Shown here: positions 24,503 to 37,595 of the stretch, piece after piece
Layout: the number at the start of each line of letters is the position of its first letter
Position numbering within the stretch: the stretch's first letter is position 1
Source of the DNA: Monocercomonoides exilis
Lineage: Eukaryota > Preaxostyla > Oxymonadida > Polymastigidae
Assembly: GCA_001643675.2 (NCBI GenBank)
Contig: LSRY02000010.1
Span: 1,863,501 to 1,927,500 of the forward strand
DNA length: 64,000 nt
Direction: 5' to 3'
Notes under the pieces: generated by a model
What the model saw: only the letters and a program-made list of their open reading frames with translations
What the model was told of the DNA's origin: nothing
Databases searched by the model: none
Made by a program: the position numbers and the translations under genes

Positions 24503-25664
24503 CTTTTAATTGACTTTGAGAGAATAAAAAACATTATAAAAATGGGTTCATTTTTTGACATTCGTGAAATGTTGGAAATTTTGATGATTTGATTTCAACG
24601 ATGCATGTTAACGGATATTAAAATTAAATTTATTCTGAAATCTGAAAAAGCGAAATTAAGTTATAAGTGAAACAATTTTTTCGTGCATTGTGCATAAAAA
24701 GCTTGTAAGTCCATATTTTCCCCCATTTCAAAATTAGAGATGGAAAGAAAAAGTTATTTATCATTTAAAGTTTTTTGAATTGTTAAATAAACCTTGAAAG
24801 TCTGTAATTTTTTTCCAATGCAATAAATTATCACTATGATGAAGTCAAAAAAATGAATTGAAGTCGATGTCACTTCATTCTTTTGTTACAAGAGCCCACA
24901 GTTATTCGTTGAATTAATAACATACAGTTCGAATTTTCTGTTTAATAAAAAAATAAAAATAAAAATAAAAATAAAAATAAAAAATAAAAAAGGAAAAAGG
25001 AAAAAGGAAATAGGAAAAAGGAAAAAGGAAAAAGGAAAAAAGAAAAAAGTAAAAAGAAAAAGGAAAAAGGAAAAAGGAAAAATCCTAAAGATTCGAAGGG
25101 ATTTTGATAATGTTGTGTGAAACAAATTTCATCAAAAAATTTTTTTCCCATTTTGAAATTAATCTCTAAAAAAAAATGCTTTGGCACGTAAAATTATTCT
25201 ATTTGAATTTTGTTCCACACTCATTGATTTCAAATGTTTTTGTTTTTTAATTTTAAAATATTTTTCTATGTGAATGAAAGATTTATAATGATATGATTCG
25301 GAGATAGCTTGGGATGAAACGTTGATTTTTAATAAATGCAAGAATTATGCACCATTTTTTAAATGAAAACTGATTGAATTATTGCTTTCATCCATTACAC
25401 CACCAAATATTTATGTTATTTTAATTTTTTTTAAAAAACAATTTGCATTTATAGAATTCCTGAATAAAAATACAATTCAAAAAGAATACAATCTTGAATC
25501 AAATTAAAAACATTTTAATTCAATTTCAAAACTTTAAAAAGAGAATAAAAAAGCATCAAATTAAACAAACAATTGTTGTTCAAAAAAAGAAAAAAAAGAT
25601 ACCAGCCATGAATCATATGATATGATGTTCAAATTTTTAACATTTTCGGATTGGATTCATAGAA
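24503..25664. other. AT-rich intergenic with AAAAAGG repeat
   Basis: Non-coding. A (TAAAAA)n run at about 24,947-24,985 is followed by AAAAAGG heptamers to about 25,081. Nothing else is recognised. Confidence 0.6.
24947..25081. repeat. (AAAAAT)n and (AAAAAGG)n microsatellite
   Basis: Tandem hexamer then heptamer purine repeats, visible directly. Confidence 0.9.
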
Positions 25665-28190
25665 TCACATTGAAACTTGATCAGAAGATGAGGAAATGGC
25701 TGCAGAAGTTGTGATTGAAGTGGGTGACTGTGTAGCAATTGTGATGTGCATTGCATTAATTTCTTTGACTGCAGTGTTACATTCATCATGCATCTTTGTG
25801 GTTGATGATTCTCTTTCTGCAATTGTTAGAGCTGAGTAAAGATAAAAAATATAGATTTGGTAATAATGCATTTCATCATAAAAAAGTGCAAAATTTGCAT
25901 ATCAACTGTCAATAAAGAAAATAAAAAATCAACAAACAATGTTGCAATTCATATATTTGTCTATAATGAGCCTTCACTCTCTTTTCGAGAGTTTCCAACT
26001 GTAAAATAGGCTTATCTACTTTCGCTCTTTCCTTCATTTCATCCACTTCTGCCGAAACAGCTTCAGCAGTTTCTCTCATCCTCTCCATTCGGCGCGAGAG
26101 ATGCTGCTCTTCGCGTGCCAACTCCTCTCCGCTGATCTTGAACTTTTCCCTCAGAGCATCCAAATTACTGTACAGCTTGATTTCTTCCTGCGCAGTCTTT
26201 GTGGATTGCGCGAGTGACTCTAGCTCATTTGTTAGTGTTTGCTCCATCGTCTTCATTTGCTCCAAATCTGCTTTCCTCTTTGCCAAATCTGTTATTTTGA
26301 TTGGAAAAATGGTTTAATAGAATAAGTATTCAACAACGAAAATAGATACAGAAAATACAAAAATTTTCATTGAAATAAAAAACGAGGATTATCAACTCAA
26401 AACATTTTCTAAATTCTGAACATCAAACCTTGTTTCAGCTGTTCTCTTGTGTTGATTGCGCTTTCTGCCTGCCCCCGTTTGAATTCCAAATCGTCCTGTG
26501 TCTGTGCAACCTCGTCTGTTGTGAAGAGAGCATTGGAATGCTTCAGTCCTTTCGAAATGTGCAGCAGCAGATTCACAATCGTCTCCTGGTGGGCAACTTT
26601 CTTGTCTTCTTCCTCTTTCCTTGCAGTGTTGAACGAGGCCATCCAGTCATCCACCTCGCGCTCTTTCTCCACAAGCTTCTGTAGATCCGATCGGAGTTTC
26701 TCTTCGTCCTCTTTCTTCATTTCGTCCATTCCAACCTTCAGCAGCTCCTTTCGCAGATCTGCCATTGCTTTTTCTTCCTGCTGAGTCAGTTCTTCATACT
26801 CCTTAGTCTTCACATTCCCTTCTCTCATTTTTCGCTTAACGGTTTCTTTGTCGTCGCCTGGAAGGATCGCCAGTTCGAGCACCGATGGGTCGCTTTCTGA
26901 TATTCCCCCACCCATTCCTAGTTCATCGTCTAACTCCTGCGACCGTCGCTGCAATCGCTCCAGTTTTTGTCGCAGTGCCATTCCACGCTTTCTCCGCGGG
27001 TCTGCCCCAACCTCATCCTCCATCTTCTTCAGACGCTGCATGGCTGAGTCGATTTGTGCCTGGAGGTCTGACTTCTCAAGCTCCAAACGCTCTTTTTCTT
27101 CGAGCATTGCATGATATCCCTCTTGCTCTTGAGGCGTCTGATAAAATAGAAAAATTTCATTACAAAATATTGAAAAAACCGATTAATTTGATTCCAAAAT
27201 TAAAAAAAAATTACAAAATATAAATGATGATATTGATTTTTTGCAAAGAATTAATTAACATACGAGTTGGCTTACAATTTGTTCGAATTCTTCTTGCCTT
27301 CTTTCTATTTCATCTTCAGAACGTTTTATCTCATCCAAAACTCTGTTAAAACATCAATGAAAATCAAATATTTTCAAAAATTAACAGATTGCCATTTAAA
27401 AATTTAATTGATAATAATTATAAAATAGTTGTGTTATACTCTTCTTTTCGAGTAAATATCTTGTCCACTTCATTTCTCATCCTTTCATTTTTGGATGCAA
27501 GAACAGATGTCTCTTCTTGTTTTTTGTTAAGCTCGTTCTTTAGTAAGTAAATTCATGAATTAAAGTTTGCTTTAGGAAATAATAAATATTCACAAAATTA
27601 CAAACATCAACATCTTGCTCACTTAATCCACCTAAATAGACACGTTGTTCAGCAAGTTCATTAACTGCATTCATATCTTGTAAATCCTGATACAATTCTT
27701 TTATTTGTATTCCCTGATCTTGTAATCTTTTTCATAGTGACAAATTAAAACAAAACAAATAGATTTGATCGCAACACACTGTTTTCGAAGTTGTTGAAGT
27801 CTAATTCCATCATCTTGACGGGCAATCATATCGTCATTGAGTCTGTCAATTTCCTTCTGTATTTCATTCATTTTATTTCGTATTTGGACAGAGTAGATAT
27901 TCTTTTCAGGAATAACTGCTCCTCCTCCAATTCCACCTTCATAGAAAATATCATTCCGAAAAGAATTGCAAATATTAATCAAAATTTAATTTTTTGTACG
28001 AATGAAAACCTCCAACTGTTGCACCAATTCCAGCGGCAGTTGTCAGACGTGCGCCTTGTCCGCGAATTCCACTTCCGGGGCGGCCTGGAATAACTCCACG
28101 TGTTCCCGTTCCAGGCCTTCCTCCACCCGTCGGTGGTCTTGCAAGGCCACTTCCAGCAAGTCGTTGTCCTGTTGGCGGTCTGTATGACAT
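25665..28190 (-). CDS. IFT74: IFT74, intraflagellar transport protein 74 (8 exons)
   Basis: IFT74 is an IFT-B core coiled-coil protein; with IFT81 it binds tubulin cargo for flagellar assembly. Exons: 28190-28010, 27936-27780, 27726-27606, 27537-27440, 27342-27276, 27137-26429, 26288-25938, 25831-25665. They give 616 codons plus TGA, close to the 600 residues of animal IFT74. The N terminus has the family's basic, Arg/Pro/Gly-rich tubulin-binding tail (SYRPPTGQRLAGSGLARPP), followed by an unbroken coiled coil from about residue 75 to about 565. The C terminus is Ser/Thr-rich and looks disordered. All introns keep phase; donors are mostly GTTTGN. The presence of IFT means the organism builds flagella by the standard route. 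The assignment rests on the basic tail, length and coiled-coil layout; IFT81-like or other coiled-coil proteins lack that tail. Confidence 0.88.
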
Positions 28191-28305
28191 TTTGATTTTT
28201 TCACTGACTCTCCCATATCAATATGTTATTGATCAATTATTTTTTTTTTTCAAAATCTTTGTTGGAATAACATTTTTTGAAATGATAAATACTCTAAAAA
28301 AACAA

Positions 28306-29756
28306 CTAAGGAATAACTTCAAGGCTGTATTGTTCAGCAGGATATGTAAACGGCTCTCTTTCTATTTTCCCAGATTTAAGAAGACCTTTCACAACTGGGA
28401 AAACTCTAATCAATTCATTTATCAGATGTCTAATTGTCAAATTGCACACAACACGATGATAGTTTCCGCCCCAATATTTAGTGTGATTGCAGTATGTGCA
28501 TCGACCTCCACACAGATCAGCAATGTCGCACTCAGTGCAGGGCGGTGTAAACTTCAATTTCCCGCAAAGCGACGCACGTGGGTCAGCCACTTCTTTAAAG
28601 TCATCGCTCAGCATGTTCCACTTTTCCCCAACGCCACAAGGGCATCCGGCAATTTTCCCGTCTGTAGCGATAGAGAAGGCATTGTAGCCAATACCGCAGC
28701 GCAATGGACGAAGAGGACGGGGGTCAGGTCTTACCATTGTTTCAGGAGAAGAAGATGATGAAGGAGTTGCTGAGGAAGATGCACGTGCAGCTGCAGCAGC
28801 TAGCTTCTCTTTTTTCATTTCTTCTTTTGCTTTCTTGACAGCTGGCAACAGATCTTCAATGTCGAATTCATCTTCTGTCTCTTCTTCTTCAATTTCTTCG
28901 GGACCTGTCCATATACGAGGCTCAATAACTTCACCCTTTTCATCCATTTCAAGCATTGACTCAGTGAGACTCAAAAATGGAACGATTCCCATCACTTTGC
29001 CTTCTGTTTCCATAACCCTGATCCATTCATTAACTAATTTCGTAATACCTGGATTATAACTCTCACGAACCCATGTTTCAAATGTATCTCTCATTGGCGC
29101 ATCAAAGCCTACGTTAAGTTGCCAATAAAAGTGTGTGAACGGAATCGTCGGGTGATGCAAGAGATGCATCGCAGAAGCAAAAATATCATTTCCTTCCATT
29201 GCACAGCCACGAGCAACCAAATTGCGAATCCGTCCCTTTTCCAAAGCTGCTTTACACCCCGCGATGCATTTATCGTACGTTCCAGCCCCGCGATTTCTAT
29301 CTACAGTCTCTTTATCACCGTCAATTGAAACGAGTATTGATGCAAATTGTTCAAGTTGAGCTCTTGATAATCTATCTAATAATGTTGCATTTGTTTGTAA
29401 AACAAAATTAGCATCAACTTGCTCTAACAATTGAGCCACAAAAGGAAGATTTATCAAGGGTTCTCCTCCATAAAGAACAAGAGTCGGCTTTTCCTTGCTA
29501 ACCTTAACGTCTTTTTCTAAAAAGGCTTGCAGTTCCTCGACTGTATAAGTTGGTTTTAATGGCATGCACATTTCCTCTGGATCATTTCCACAATCTTGAG
29601 AGTTTTTTATTGATAATTATTGGAATCAAAAAAGCATTATAAAAATAAATGCATTACGATAAACAATCATGCAATAGGAATAGTCAATTTATAAATCAGC
29701 AACACACATGTACAATGCAGATTACACCCAGTAGTTGTGAAAATAAAATAAATCAT
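28306..29756 (-). CDS. Radical SAM enzyme with C-terminal cysteine cluster (2 exons)
   Basis: Exon 1 (29756-29708) encodes M-I-Y-F-I-F-T-T-T-G and the first cysteines; a GTGTGT intron follows, and exon 2 is 29594-28306 (TAA). Joined in phase 1 they create CNLHCTYCG, the CxxxCxxC motif that binds the radical-SAM 4Fe-4S cluster. The motif itself is therefore split by the intron. LYGGEPLI is the SAM-binding GGE motif. The C-terminal third has a SPASM/twitch-like cysteine set: CGIGYNAFS, GCPCGVG, PPCTECDIADLCGGRCTYC, expected to hold auxiliary clusters. A Glu/Ala/Ser insert (about residues 240-295) looks disordered. Full length 445 residues. Organisation resembles, from memory, the archaeal peptide-modifying family TIGR04084 (AF1577). 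Such enzymes modify peptides or mature other enzymes; the substrate here is unknown. A prokaryotic or archaeal origin is likely, yet it has an intron. Confidence 0.88.
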
Positions 29757-29841
29757 GATTTTGTGGAATTAGAATTAAAACCTATGGGAGAATTAGTTCA
29801 AAGAGTTTTTCGTTCGATTTTTCACGATCATAACGAAATAA
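29757..29841. promoter_or_regulatory. 85-bp divergent intergenic region, likely shared promoter
   Basis: The start codons of the radical SAM gene (-) and DRC3 (+) are 85 bp apart, so both promoters must lie here or overlap the genes. No TATA box or other motif is clear. Role inferred from spacing. Confidence 0.5.
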
Positions 29842-32512
29842 ATGGCAACTCTCGATGCAATAAACCGTAAAAAAAGCAAAACTCTTGATCCAGAGTCAGT
29901 TATTAGAGTCATTAACGAGGAATTGGTAGCAAAAAGCGTTGCGAAACAAAAAATTATTGTTGATAAATTATCATTGACTCCTTCAATAATTTTATCATTT
30001 AAAAGTGTGCAACAATATTAATAAATATTGTTTAAACGTTCAATTTTATTAATATAACTCTTTAACAAACCGAAAAGAAATTAGAAAAATTGAAAATTTG
30101 GATGGATATTCTAAACTTACAACGCTTAAACTCGATAACAATAACATTACAGTAATAGAAAATCTTTCATCGCTTGTATCTCTCGAGTTATTAGGTCTGC
30201 TATGCTACCAAACTTCATTTTTTGAAATTGTAATTTTTTCCAATAAAGATCTTTCATTTAATCAAATCTCTGAAATTCCAACTGAAGGAGGATTAGAAAC
30301 CTTAGTTAACCTTAAAGAGTTATCACTATTTTCCAACAAAATTAAGGATATAACTCCACTCGCTCAACTCACTTCACTTCAAATTCTTTCAGTTGGAGAT
30401 AATGAAATTGATGAAATGGAAAAGGCATGCAATCAAAATTTAACAAATTCAATTATTCTCATTTCCTCTTCCATTTTAATTAACTTTTTTTAGATCAAAC
30501 CACTTCGTACTCTGAAACACCTTCAATCATTAACATTGATTGGCAATCCACTTACAAAGGATTCTGATTACGCAACATTTGTTCTTGCATATCTTTCATA
30601 CCCGCTTCTCCAAGCAGGAAGCAGCTCGAGTGCATCATCAGCGTCGTCAGGCGCAATGATGGCTGCATTGGATGGGGGAGAGAAAGGGCGAGGAAGAATT
30701 GGAGGCGGAAGCGACGGAGGGATGATGGGAACAGCAGGAGCGATGCTGAGTGAGACGCTCGGTGGAGGAAACAGCGGAAGCAGTGGGGCGCAGATTGGAG
30801 GAGGCAGCAGCGCCAGCGGAGGAGCAGGCGGAATGGTGGGGCGGACAGGGGCAGTGCTGGAGGCAGCAAACGACCCGGCAGTTGTTGGGGCAGGAGGAAT
30901 ATCGACTGGGATGATCACGATGAGCACGCCTGTTGATATTTCACTGGCAGCAGCTGAAAGAGGAGGGCTTGTGTCGCTGAGAGGAGGGCAGGCTATCAGA
31001 ACACTGGCATATTTGGACTATAAAATGGTGAATGTGGATGCAGTGATTCGAGCTCGTGAGCTTTATGGAGAAGATCTGGCGAAGTTGGAACAAGAAGTAT
31101 GTCAATTTTAATTTGAAATGACGAATATAAATAAATTGAACAATATTAAAAAAAATTTTTTTAAAATTCTCACTTCAAATGCTTTCTTTCCCACAGGATT
31201 TGAATGCTGAGCTGGCGAAAGAGGCAAGTGCTGCGCTGGAGAAGCAGAAGGAACTTGCGCGTGCTGCGAACTTTGAAGGGCTGGATGTGTTCTTCCAGGA
31301 GATGGTGGAGAACGACCAGGAGTATCAGACGAAGCTGAAGTATGTGCGCGTGGTAGATGCATGCTTAGCAGAATATCGCACAGAATGTGCTGCTGTTATT
31401 GATGAGTTCAAACAGTACATGGCTGGGCAGCTGGATCTCAGGGTATGTTATCCTTCTATTGGACAATAATTGAAATGAACAATCTATTTTGTTTAATCTT
31501 TATTTATTCCTCTCCAAAGCGCAAAGAAGAGGAGGAGATGAACTATGCGATGAATGTGATTGAAGAGCAGGCAGTGTCAACATCGCAGGAGATTCTTGCG
31601 AAGTTCAGCAAGCTGCGGAAGGGGATCACAGCACAACTGGAAGCAGCGCTGGTGGATGGACCGACGAGTGCGAATGACTCGCTTCTGTCGCCAGAGACGA
31701 TGAAGCAGCTGGAAGATGCGAACGAGGCGCTGCTGAAGGAGCTGATGGAGATTGAGGAGCATCGTGTGGAGCAGGCAGAGTCCATCCTCGACCAATACGG
31801 CGCGAAGCTGAAGGAGATGTTTGCCACGACGAAAGACCGCATCCAGCTGGACTTTCAGAATTTGGTGCGGCTGGAGACGAGAGAGGCCGAGCTGATGGCA
31901 GCCGACGCGATGAGAGAGTCGGAGCGGATAAGCGCGCCGGGCGGAGGCGGAAGCAGCGGCAGTGGGGCGTCTGCAGCAGGTGCTTCATCGGCAGCTGATG
32001 GCAGCAGCTCGGCGAGTGCAGCAGGAGGAGCACATGGCGCAGGGAGTGGCGATGAGGATGTGATGAGTGCGGAGGAGAAGGCAGTGCTCAGCGACAAGCC
32101 GAGCTTGCAGCAGTCGCTGAAGAACAGCAGCGAGTTCAGACAGGCGAAGATTCATGAGAAGGTGTGGTGGATTATTAATTCCTTATATAGATGCATATAT
32201 TACTTTGCATTTATTTTTAACATTATAACTTTGTGAATGAACAATTATTTCTGTTTATTTCTTTATATTTTCAGGAAGATGAGATTGTTGACAGAGAAAA
32301 GAAGACACGTGTCGATATGGAAAACAAAGCAAGAGAAGAAGAACACAAAAAGGTTTTGTTTTATTTCATTTAATTTTCTGAACAAATTGTCTTTTGTTGA
32401 ATATATTCTTTTTCTTTCTTAGAATCGCACACGGCTGATTGAGATATGGCATCATTATGATTCAGTCAATCAGTTTATCCAGCAAATCATGCAAGAAGAT
32501 ACACAACGCTGA
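29842..32512 (+). CDS. DRC3: DRC3/LRRC48, dynein regulatory complex subunit 3 (8 exons)
   Basis: DRC3 is a subunit of the axonemal nexin-dynein regulatory complex that controls flagellar beating. Exons: 29842-30004, 30078-30194, 30249-30424, 30494-31096, 31197-31442, 31520-32161, 32275-32352, 32423-32512; 704 codons plus TGA. After an N-terminal helical region come SDS22-type leucine-rich repeats (LTTLKLDNNNITVIENL, LDLSFNQISEI, LKELSLFSNKIKDI, LQILSVGDNEIDEM) and the LRR cap (LTLIGNPLTKDSDYATFV...YLDYKMV). A long coiled coil follows, as in animal DRC3. The protein is about 180 residues longer than the human one because of Gly/Ser/Ala inserts after the LRR cap (30,620-30,900) and near 31,930-32,060. 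The third intron has a GC donor (AAAAG|GCATGC). Frames and phases agree throughout. It sits beside IFT74, another flagellar gene. Confidence 0.93.
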
Positions 32513-33076
32513 AACATTTCATTCCTTTCTTTTTTTGTCTATCTTCCATTCTCATTTTATTTTATTTTATTTTATTTTATTTTATTTTTTTAAAGACTAC
32601 ATCATATTTTATGGTTAGCATCTTCATCCTCAAATTGCTTCTTATTCCACATTTTAAAAATCTCTTTCTCTGTTTTCCTCTTGTTTTGTTTTTATTCCAT
32701 CTAATGAATCAAATTAATAATACAACATAAGTCAAATAATAGAGACAAGAAAACATAGAAACTCACAATCATATTATGAAAAAGCAATCGAATATACTAA
32801 TACAGACATACTGAAATTGGAGTTTTTATTATAAAAAATTATTAAATTAAAGCAAAATAGAAACACAAATTACAATAATATTTTACTAATCATCCCCAAA
32901 ACTAGATAACAAACTACCAAGCAAACAAAAATTATAAGCCAATTAAAAAAAAAAAAGAAAGTTCGAATGAAAAAAATGCCTATGATTAAATGAAAAATAG
33001 TAGAAAACAAAAAGAAAAAATCGGAAAACATTTTTACAAATATTAATTTCTTTTTATTTATTCACTTAGGAAAACA
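32513..33076. other. Convergent intergenic region
   Basis: 3' flanks of DRC3 (+) and a serine-rich gene (-). A (TTTTA)n run lies at about 32,557-32,588. Otherwise AT-rich with nothing recognised. Confidence 0.6.
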
Positions 33077-33665
33077 TTAAATCAACATAGCCAAAGAATC
33101 GTCTGTGCGAGCAGAAGCTGTTGCGATGTCAGAAGTGATGACAAAGTCATCAAACGCATTTCCGCTTTCATTTGGCAGGATCGAAGAGTCAAACTCCCTC
33201 GGAGAAATAATCGCAGCAGACGGAGAAATAATTGCAGAGGAAGATGAATCAGCAGCTGGTAGAGAATAAACAGGAGCGATCTGATATTGTGTCTTGGCAG
33301 CTGTTCCTTTTGTGCCCTTTCCGCGTGGCTGGGAAAAGGAGGTGATGGAAGAAGATTGATGGAAAGGATTGCCAACAGAGGCACCTGAATGGAGTGGGGG
33401 AATATCCAAGTCTCGAGTGTGCTGATGGCGAGAGGGTTGAACAGGGAGTGGATAAGTCGATGAAGAAGAAGAAGAAGAAGAAGAAGAAGAAGAAGAAGAG
33501 GAGGAGGAGGAGGAAAAGGAAGAAGAGGATGTGGAAGAGGAAGAATTAGCAAAAAGTTGAGCAGTTCGTTGAATGCTGGGCAAATCTGGTGATTTTGTCT
33601 GTTCGTGTTCGTCTTCTCCAAAAGTGAATGAAGAAGCAGCAGCAGCAAAAGGATTGGAAAGAGAA

Positions 33666-33697
<32 letters not shown>

Positions 33698-36600
33698 GGA
33701 AGAGGAAGAATTTGATGGTTGTGCAGATGATTGGGATGTTTGTTGAACAGAAGGCACAGATGACACTGATGATGATGATGATGATGAGGAGGAGGAGGAT
33801 GATGAAGAAGAAGCATTTACAGAAGGAAGATTAGCATGTCCATTGGATATTGAAGAGGATGAGGATGAGGAAGAAGATGAAGAAGATGAAGCAGGAGGAG
33901 AGACAGATAGAGAAAATGGTGAGGTTAATGATGTTGTTAACACATTCTGATTAACTTGGCTATTTTGATTGTTCTGATTTTTCTGCTTTGTCTTATTTGA
34001 ATGAGCAGATGAATTAGATTGAGACGAATTCTGCTGTGTCTGTTCAGCCTCACCCTCCTCCTCCATCAAAGAAGACAAAATATTCGATTCATTTGTTTCA
34101 TTCAATTCATTCACTTCATTCAATTCATTTGAGTTTTGTGATGTCTGAGAAGTCTGTGATGCTTGTGAGAGAGCAGGCGAAGGATGTTTTGGAATGGGGG
34201 CGACAGCAACAACAGAAGAAGAAGTGAGCGAAAGAGAAATGGAATCAGAAGAGAAGGAAGAATTTGATAGATTGGATGGATTGGATGGGAGAGGAAGGGA
34301 AGATGTGCTGGATGAGAGAGAAGAAGAAGAAGAGGGGGAAGATGAGGAAGATAAAGAAGAAGAAGAAGCAGAGAGAGGATAAGGAGGGGCAGAGGGGAGT
34401 ATGGAAGAAGTAGTTGAGAAGAGAGCAGAGGCATTGAATTGAGCTTGAGCGGAAAGAGGAGGAGGAGGAGGAATATTCAGAGGAGGATGAAGAAGGGAAT
34501 CGTCAGCTGCATTTGTTGATTGTTCATCCACATTCTGTTCTTCAATGCTTTCTGTTGAAGAAGAAGAAGATGATGATGAAGGTACAGTTTGTGAGCTAAT
34601 TTCAATATTACTGACTTCTGTGTTTATATTCGATTTATTTTCAGTTTTATCATCCTCTTCTTCTTTTCTTTCTCTTTCTCTTTCTCTTTCCTTTTCCTCT
34701 TTTCTTTCTTTCTCGTCCTTCTCTTCCTTCTCTTCCATCTCCTTCCTCTTCTTCTCCTCTGCCTTCTTCCTCCTCAGCTCCAATGCTCTTATTCTGTGCT
34801 CTTCGTATTTGAGCAGCCTCTTCTCCTTCCTCTGCATCCACCCTTCGACCATCGCTGCTCTGATCTCTTCGACTTCCTCTGCACACAAATGAGACTGCTG
34901 GAGCTGCCTGTCCAACTGCTTGGCATACGTCTGGAAGGCAGCAGAGGTCTTGTCTCGCGCTTTGGATTGGATGGACAATGGAGCAGATGCAGCTGTGGAA
35001 GAAGAGGAAGAGGAAGATGAAGAAGGTGGTTGAGGAGGTTGATATAAATCATTCTGTAATGAATCGGTGTTGATGAATTCTGTGTTGGCAGATGTTTGCT
35101 CAGGTGGCAAAACAGAAGAAGAAGAAGAAGAAGAAGAAGGTGAAATGTTGAGGGAAGATAAATTTTGCTGAATGGAAGAGGAATCAACAGAAGAGCTTGA
35201 AGATTGAGAAGACAAAGTTGAATGGCGAGAATGATGAGGAGAAGGAGGAAGAGAAGACGAGGAAGATGAAGAAGAAGGAAGAATATCACTTCCATTGCTT
35301 TGTGTGTCAATGCTTTCTCCCCTTTGAGAAGAGAGGGGAGGAGTATGATGATAATGATGATGATGAAGTTTTTGATGATTATTATTCAATTGCTCTGTTG
35401 TTGAATGAAGGATAATTTTGAGAGGAGGAAAAGGAAGAAGAGAACCTTCTGGTTTCTCACCTTTGACGATAACTGGCAGATTTAATGGAACATACAAAGA
35501 AGAAGAAGAAGAAGAAGAAGGGAAAGAGGAGGAGGAAGTATTGTTTTGTGGGAAATTTGGTACCTCAATTGGATCTGGAAGCACGAAGTGTGGGATAACA
35601 GTTGTATTTGCTGTTGTTTGAGGCAAAGAGGATGGAGAGGAAGAAGATGGAGGAGATGAAGAAGGAGGAGAAGTTAGAGAAGAAGAGGATAAAGGAGGAA
35701 AAGATGAAGGAGAAGAAGAAACAGATGATGATGATGATGATTCAGATTGCATTGTTAATGGTGCATCTCCATCCAAATTAGAGTTGTTTCCTGGTTGTTC
35801 ATTCGAGTCATTTCCCTCAACATTTTTGGCAGAAGAAATTGGTTGCTGAAGAGTTGTATCAATTGCAGTAGCAGCAGAAGTAGAAGATGATGACGAAGAA
35901 GATGAAAAGGAAGAAGATTGCAAATGAGTCTCTGATGAAACTGTTTCGAGCTCATTTGTGGAGCATTCAACAGGTTGCTGTAATGAATTGTTATCAGATG
36001 AGAAAGAAGAAGAAGAAGGAGGAGGAGGCTGTTGTTGCAGAGTTGGCGAAGATAAAGGAGGAAGATTAAGGAAAGGAGAAAGAGGAGGGAGAAGAGGAAG
36101 AGTTGGAAGAGGTAAAGTTGGAAGTGGTTGAGGAGATAGAGGTGGAGGAGGAGGAGGAAGGGAGATTTCATTCAGCAAAGGAGAAGACACTTCATCCGAA
36201 GAAAGCGACAAACCTGGTGAAGATGGCGAAGATGGAGAAGCTGTTGGTGGTAGAAGAGGCAGAGGAGGCATTTCAATATTGTCCAGCGAAGACAGAGAAG
36301 GAGATTGAGAATGTACAATTGGCAGTTGAGAGGATATTCTGCTCGGTGAAGAAGGAATGGCAGTTGCATCGTCTTTTTGTAAATCTTCGTCTTTGCTGTT
36401 ATTATCCTTTGCAACGTCATCAATGACAGTTAATGCTCTATCTTCGTTTGATTGCGATGACGAAGGTTCAGTAGGAAGGATTTCTGTTTGAATATTTTGA
36501 TTTTCAAATGAACTATCTGGAAGTGTAACTTTTGATTCTTCTGTAGAAATCAATGAACTGTAGATAAAGTCTTTATTTTCTGTTTGAACCACTCTTTCTT

Positions 36601-37192
36601 CAACAAATTTATCGTTGCTTGACTTTTCATCACTTGATGATGTTTTCTCAAGTTGGCAGCATTGTAGATATGCATCTCGCTCACATATTTTCTCATGCAT
36701 TTCTTGAACACTAACTTTCAAATTTTCTATTTTTTGAAGGGCATTTTGGAAATTTCCATCAATGCTCTTTTATTTTTGATGGAAAATATAAAAATAAAAA
36801 ATTAAATAGAATGTTGAAAGATGTAATTAAAAATATGTCATACTGAAAGAATTTTGCATTGTTGGTGCATTTGATAAGCGTTCTTTGAGTTTAATATGCT
36901 TTTAGTCTGTGCATCATATTTTGCTTGAATTGAGTCAACTTTTAAAAAATTGCTTAAAATCTCTCTGAAAGTTATGTGTTAACATACTAAATGAAGATGC
37001 CAGCTTGCTTGATAATCCTGTTGTTACAATTTCCCTTATTTCTTTTTTCTTTTGAATTTTTTGAAGAATTGCCTGGGCCAGAGATTCTCTTATTTCCGAA
37101 AGAAATACTTCTTCTGACTTGTAGAAAGAATACACAGGATCCAATAACTTCATTGGGTACATAGAAGTAAAAGAGGTATCATTCATATACAT
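33077..37192 (-). CDS. Large poly-serine protein with N-terminal coiled-coil region (3 exons)
   Basis: Exons: 37192-36988, 36938-36844, 36766-33077; 1,329 codons plus TAA, phases consistent. The first about 150 residues are helical and look like a long three-helix or BAR-like bundle (SIRDES-type heptads; for example EVFLSEIRESLAQAILQKI and NFQNALQKIENLKVSVQEM). That resemblance is only by helix length and heptads. The remaining 1,150 residues are low-complexity: many Ser runs encoded by TCT/TCC/TCA, proline-rich blocks (PPPPPPLSPQPLP), and one Lys/Glu/Arg helical stretch around 34,650-34,900 (RRKKAEEKKRKEMEEKEEKD). No catalytic motif is seen. It may be a membrane-curvature or endocytic scaffold if the BAR-like reading is right; treat function as unknown. 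Confidence 0.78.
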
Positions 37193-37595
37193 CAAAAAGA
37201 AAAAGTTATCATTCGATCTTATCCAAAATATTATCTTTCATATAGGAAAATTGATTAGTAATCCAATAAAATATTAACAATTGATAAAAAAACTTAAAAA
37301 CATAGATGTACATTTTTATAGTGAAAAATCTTAAAACAAACTCCTCATAGTGTGAATCAGGTTAAACGCTTGAAAATAAAGTGAAAAATACAATACACAA
37401 AAAGAAAACAAAAAAAAAAGATAACAATAAACTAGAACAAGATATACCACAGATGCAATTCATGAGGAACAATCAAAAGTTGAAAATAAAATCAAGAAAA
37501 TATCCCTTTGACGTCAGATTAAAAAACAAAAATAAAAAAACAAATTCTATTTTAGGAGATGAAACTTATTTTCCACAACTTCAAATAAAAAAAAG
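37193..37595. other. Intergenic between two minus-strand genes
   Basis: Holds the 3' flank of the RAD23-like gene and the 5' flank of the serine-rich gene. A Lys-rich open frame on the plus strand is A-richness only. Confidence 0.6.
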
